Part shown: positions 60,790 to 64,000 of the stretch, piece by piece
Layout of the letters: every line of letters begins with the position of its first letter
How positions within the stretch are numbered: the stretch's first letter is position 1
Assembly: GCA_021904315.1 (NCBI GenBank)
Contig: CM038918.1
Location: 10,617,349-10,681,348, forward strand
Origin: Sphagnum magellanicum
Taxonomy: Eukaryota; Streptophyta; Sphagnopsida; Sphagnales; Sphagnaceae
DNA: 64,000 nucleotides
Direction of reading: 5' to 3'
The notes under the pieces: model-generated
Seen by the model: the letters and a program-made list of their open reading frames with translations, nothing else
Told to the model about the DNA's origin: nothing
The model's database searches: none
Translations under genes and position numbers: made by a program

Positions 60790-63700
60790 GGGGTGCATCA
60801 TTCTATTATTTTGTTTTACCTATTCTTGTAGGATTTACTACCTCTTGTTTCCTTATCAACTTTTTGATGGATGTGGTCTCATCCCCATCCTCTTTTAACA
60901 AAGAAACTTGTTTCGCCTCTTCTTTAATTGCTTCCTCATTAACAATTTCCTTTATGTTGTCTTCCTCGTATTTCCTTTCAAGCTATCAAATACTTTCATA
61001 TGTAGCACCGAGAGCAATTGTGTATTTCCTAATTTGCTCGAAGTGCCACCTGTTGAATTCTATTTTAACCTCTTCCAAGAATTGATCCATTTCCATTAGG
61101 AGTCACTTGATGAGTTTGTCATCTAACGGTGCCTTGGTTTTATTTTCAATGGCCACATTTTCCCAATCATTAGCGGTTTGTAAAGTAAATGACTCTACTT
61201 TGTTTTGTGCCATTTGTAACTCCTTCCATAATGTCTTTTCTTTTGCCACCAAAATCTTTTGATCCTTTTGATGATTTTCATGAACATTCTCCACAGAAAG
61301 TAATGATGGTCACACATAAGCCATCGGGTCGCACGACAGAATAACACCCATAACAAAGATGCAAACTCCTCCATGTGAAATCTTCATAGTCATGGGAACT
61401 TTTTGAAAGTCATGACCAACATTTATCAGTCTTTTTGGTAAGGCGCGAACAATAAAAAAGATATTCCAATTATTTTCGAAAACAAAAAAAAGAGCTTGCA
61501 GAAAAGCAAGCAGAAAATAAAGAGCCAAAAATTTGGCTTTTTCGTTGAGGCCGAAGGTTTCTGAAAATCGCAACAAAAAAATCAAAAATATTTTTGATTT
61601 TTTCTCTTTTTCCAAAAAAGAAAAAAATTCTCTCTTTTCATTTTTGCCTCTTTTCTCGTCGGGCCAAAGTGCTTGGCGCTTTCTTCTTTGTGCCTGCTTA
61701 CACCCACCAAATACTCAATTCATTTTCTCGTTGGTGCAGAACCTCTTCCATCCCCTTCAATTTTTCATATAGGTTGAACTACTCATTTTTGAGTGATTTG
61801 ATTTCCTTGTTCCTAAAGTTGATTTTTGCATTAGCCTTCATGATAATCTCTTGATGGTGTTTTAGTCCTTCCTTATTTTCCATCTCTGTAACTTCCCTCA
61901 CCATTTCCAATTCCTCTAGAACTAATTCCTCTTGAGTTTGTGACTTCCTAAATTACTAGTGTAGTTGTTTGATCTTCTATGTTTCTTTCAACAACCTCTC
62001 ATGGTTTGACTTGTTTTGTGTTAGTTGAGCCTCAAGGTCGAGGTTCCTGTTTTATACTTCTACTAAGACTTCATTTGTTTCCCTCTTTTCATTCTCTAAA
62101 GTATAACTCTTGTCTTTAGCTAACACATTTCTTCTCTTGAAATCCTCTAACTTTCTTCATAAATTGTTTTCTCCACTTGGTTTGCTAGTTGCTTATATGT
62201 TTCCTCCGGTTGTTTTGCCATCCTTTCATTTTTTTTTGCAATTTTTGAACTTTCCCATTTTTCTTCCTAATCTTCTATGCTAACATCTCCAACTATTCAG
62301 CCATGGCATCCAAATCCCCATTGGTGGATGCACCACTCTCCATAACCACTAATTGTTTTGCCATATCATTAACAGCTTCTTGCCATTGTTGATCCATCAC
62401 TACTAATGCTCTTGTATGCAGTTCTTCCTCCATTTGTTACACTTTTCCTTCCTATTGATTCTTCCTTGTCTGTTCATTTTTTTTAGATTGCATTAACAAT
62501 TCATTTTCCAGTTGTTGATGAAATGGTTTTTTTATTGCAATGATCTCCACATCCTCATCTTTAAAGTATTGAGATTTGTGATATTTTCCTTCAATAACAT
62601 TGACTACCTCATGTACTTTCTCCTTCTCCATATCCACATTTGTTGGAACATTTTACATACCCTCTTTTTCTACCAATTGTGTTTTTACTTCTTCTACAAT
62701 GGGTAATAAGGGTTTTGCCATTACCTCACTAGGTATTTCAACATGCTTCCCTCCAATCTCACTTATAATGTTTGAAGCTTCAATAACTTCACCAAGATTC
62801 CCCTCTTGGATTGGAGATACCTTTATGATCTCCTTGCTCGTGGTTACAATCGATTTGCTCTTCTTCTTTTTCTTCTTCTTTTTCTTTACTAATTGGATTG
62901 CATTAACATCCACAATCATCTTTTTTTTCTTGTTTTGGGTCTTCTTCTTGGTCCCAATAAATTCTTCTTTCTCTGGCTCCAACTATTTCAAATAATGATG
63001 ACCAATAATGGTCAGAGTTGGTCCGGCTAAGGTATTTCCAATTTTCTTGTTTTGTGCTAAATTGCAATGATTTCATTTTGCAACTTGTGTGAAAACCAAA
63101 CAACCCAATTCAATTCCTCCTTTTTTACTGCTAACATCGTTGAAATTAAAGCACCTGGAGCAAACTTGTTTCCTTGTTTGAAAGACATAATCTCTGGTAA
63201 TGCTTCTATTCTAACTACCTTCCATCTGCCATTTGCTTTGGTAATTAAATAGCTTGAGCATGGTATGTAATGTTCGGAACAAACCTCTCTACTTGCTTTG
63301 CCTTCATGTACTCCTAGACTTGTAGTAGATTTGACTCAAGAGCATAATCACAATCATCCCGCTCCTTTTCCTAGAAAACTTGAAATTTTCCTTTCTCCAT
63401 AGGCACCTCCATTCAATGCAATTTTTCTTGACACTCCTTCACATTCAGATGGGGGTGATTAAAACTCCACACATCTTCAAAGTTAAAACTCTGAAGCGTT
63501 GTCATTCTATAATTACTATCTTATTCACTTCTAGTTTCTTCCTCCCTAGTCTTTCTTATTCTCTGGTCTGGTGGTTTATACAAAGTTCTTCACTAATCTA
63601 GGGTTACAGATCGAGAAGCATGTCGTTTCTACACATATTCTTCTGCAAATCTCTCTCCACTAAACTTCCTAGTGTATGGCTTGAACCAAAAATCTTTTGG

Positions 63701-63960
63701 CACTCCTTGTTTTACAGCTGTTATTCTACTACAAATTTTTTTCTCGCGCATTTCTCTTGCTCTTGCATTCCACTCAACAATCTACTCATTATCTCTTTCT
63801 GAGTAGTCCTTCCACACATGGTATTTATGTTTGATGGCTTTCAATTCGGCTAACTCTTGAGGACATAATAGTTAATGGCCATATAGGACGCAACTCATTC
63901 ATGGGCATGTTGAGCATATCATGCACTGTTTCCTTCACACAAGTTAATCTAGGTTGTAAA
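60790..63960 (-). pseudogene. Decayed long coiled-coil protein, possibly from an LTR element
   Basis: On the minus strand, protein-like sequence continues for about 3 kb with frameshifts and many stops. Segments in order include ETVHDMLNMPMNELRPIWPL (near 63930), KKKKKKKKKSKSIVTTSKEI (near 62860), MEEELHTRALVVMDQQWQEA (near 62420), MAKQPEETYKQLANQVEKTI, QEELVLEELEMVREVTEMEN, EKLKGMEEVLHQRENEL, then LLMEMDQFLEEVKIEFNRWH (near 61090) and TTSIKKLIRKQEVVNPTRIG. The middle is rich in E, K, Q and L, as in a long coiled coil. Many stops are TAG or TAA where CAG or CAA would fit. An unrelated block at about 61310-61730 interrupts it. I do not recognise the family. The decayed state and the adjacent LTR-like edge suggest transposon origin. 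Confidence 0.55.
61310..61730. mobile_element. Probable small insertion within the coiled-coil remnant
   Basis: The coiled-coil reading breaks at about 61730 and resumes at about 61300. The block between has different composition and holds three hairpins in a row: GCTTGC/GCAAGC (61494-61511), AGCCAAA/TTTGGCT (61523-61538) and a 28-bp perfect palindrome (61576-61603). Ends and target-site duplication were not resolved. Confidence 0.45.
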
Positions 63961-64000
63961 CTAGTTTTCCTATTTTTATAGCTCCTTTTTTTATTTACAT

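Noticed and set aside
1-64000. CRISPR arrays, bacterial operons, phage genes or a defence system.
   Set aside because: Introns, plant gene families, an initiator-tRNA-primed copia element and telomere motifs show plant nuclear DNA. No spaced identical repeats of CRISPR type exist; the regular arrays found are contiguous satellites.

Overview
The window looks like nuclear DNA of a land plant with a large, repeat-rich genome. Supporting signs are three plant-type protein genes (a plant metaxin, a long plant ARM-repeat protein, and the chloroplast factor CPP1/CDF1), GT-AG introns, the plant telomere motif CCCTAAA, and a Ty1/copia element primed by initiator tRNA-Met. I cannot name the species. 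The decayed, AT-rich spacer DNA and nested old retroelements suggest a big genome such as a gymnosperm or fern, but that is inference.

Layout. 1-4.3 kb is AT-rich spacer with no supported gene. 4.76-5.78 kb is an intact, intronless metaxin gene (+). 5.8-9.0 kb is spacer with a (TC)n tract and an 80-bp tandem repeat. 9.04-16.27 kb is a decayed Ty1/copia retrotransposon (+). It has a 208-bp 5' LTR, an adjacent primer-binding site, a zinc knuckle, integrase and reverse transcriptase remnants, a polypurine tract and a truncated 3' LTR. Its RT is split by a roughly 2.3-kb nested insertion rich in tandem hairpin repeats. 16.67-26.49 kb is a 25-exon ARM-repeat gene (+) whose introns are all phase-consistent. 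34.4-36.5 kb is CPP1 (-, three coding exons), with a probable non-coding first exon and a G-box promoter near 37.2-37.5 kb. 37.7-39.8 kb is a cluster of small repeats, including a MITE with 22-bp perfect terminal inverted repeats and two copies of a ~320-bp repeat in opposite orientation. 39.8-47.9 kb is featureless AT-rich spacer.

The last third (48-64 kb) contains no intact gene. It holds a 5S rRNA-derived promoter remnant, tandem duplications, a 49-bp perfect hairpin, and an 11-bp satellite of 23 units without a single indel. It also holds several decayed coding stretches. The most notable is a ~3-kb minus-strand coiled-coil reading frame (60.8-64 kb) that ends at a polypurine tract and a TG...CA-type LTR edge, so it may be part of an LTR element I cannot assign to a known family.

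The three intact genes are unrelated in function: mitochondrial outer-membrane import, an ARM scaffold of unknown role, and a chloroplast chaperone of protochlorophyllide oxidoreductase. There is no operon-like organisation. The unusual material is in the repeats: telo-box units filling intron 1 of the ARM gene, and one dispersed repeat family sitting directly upstream of both spliced genes.
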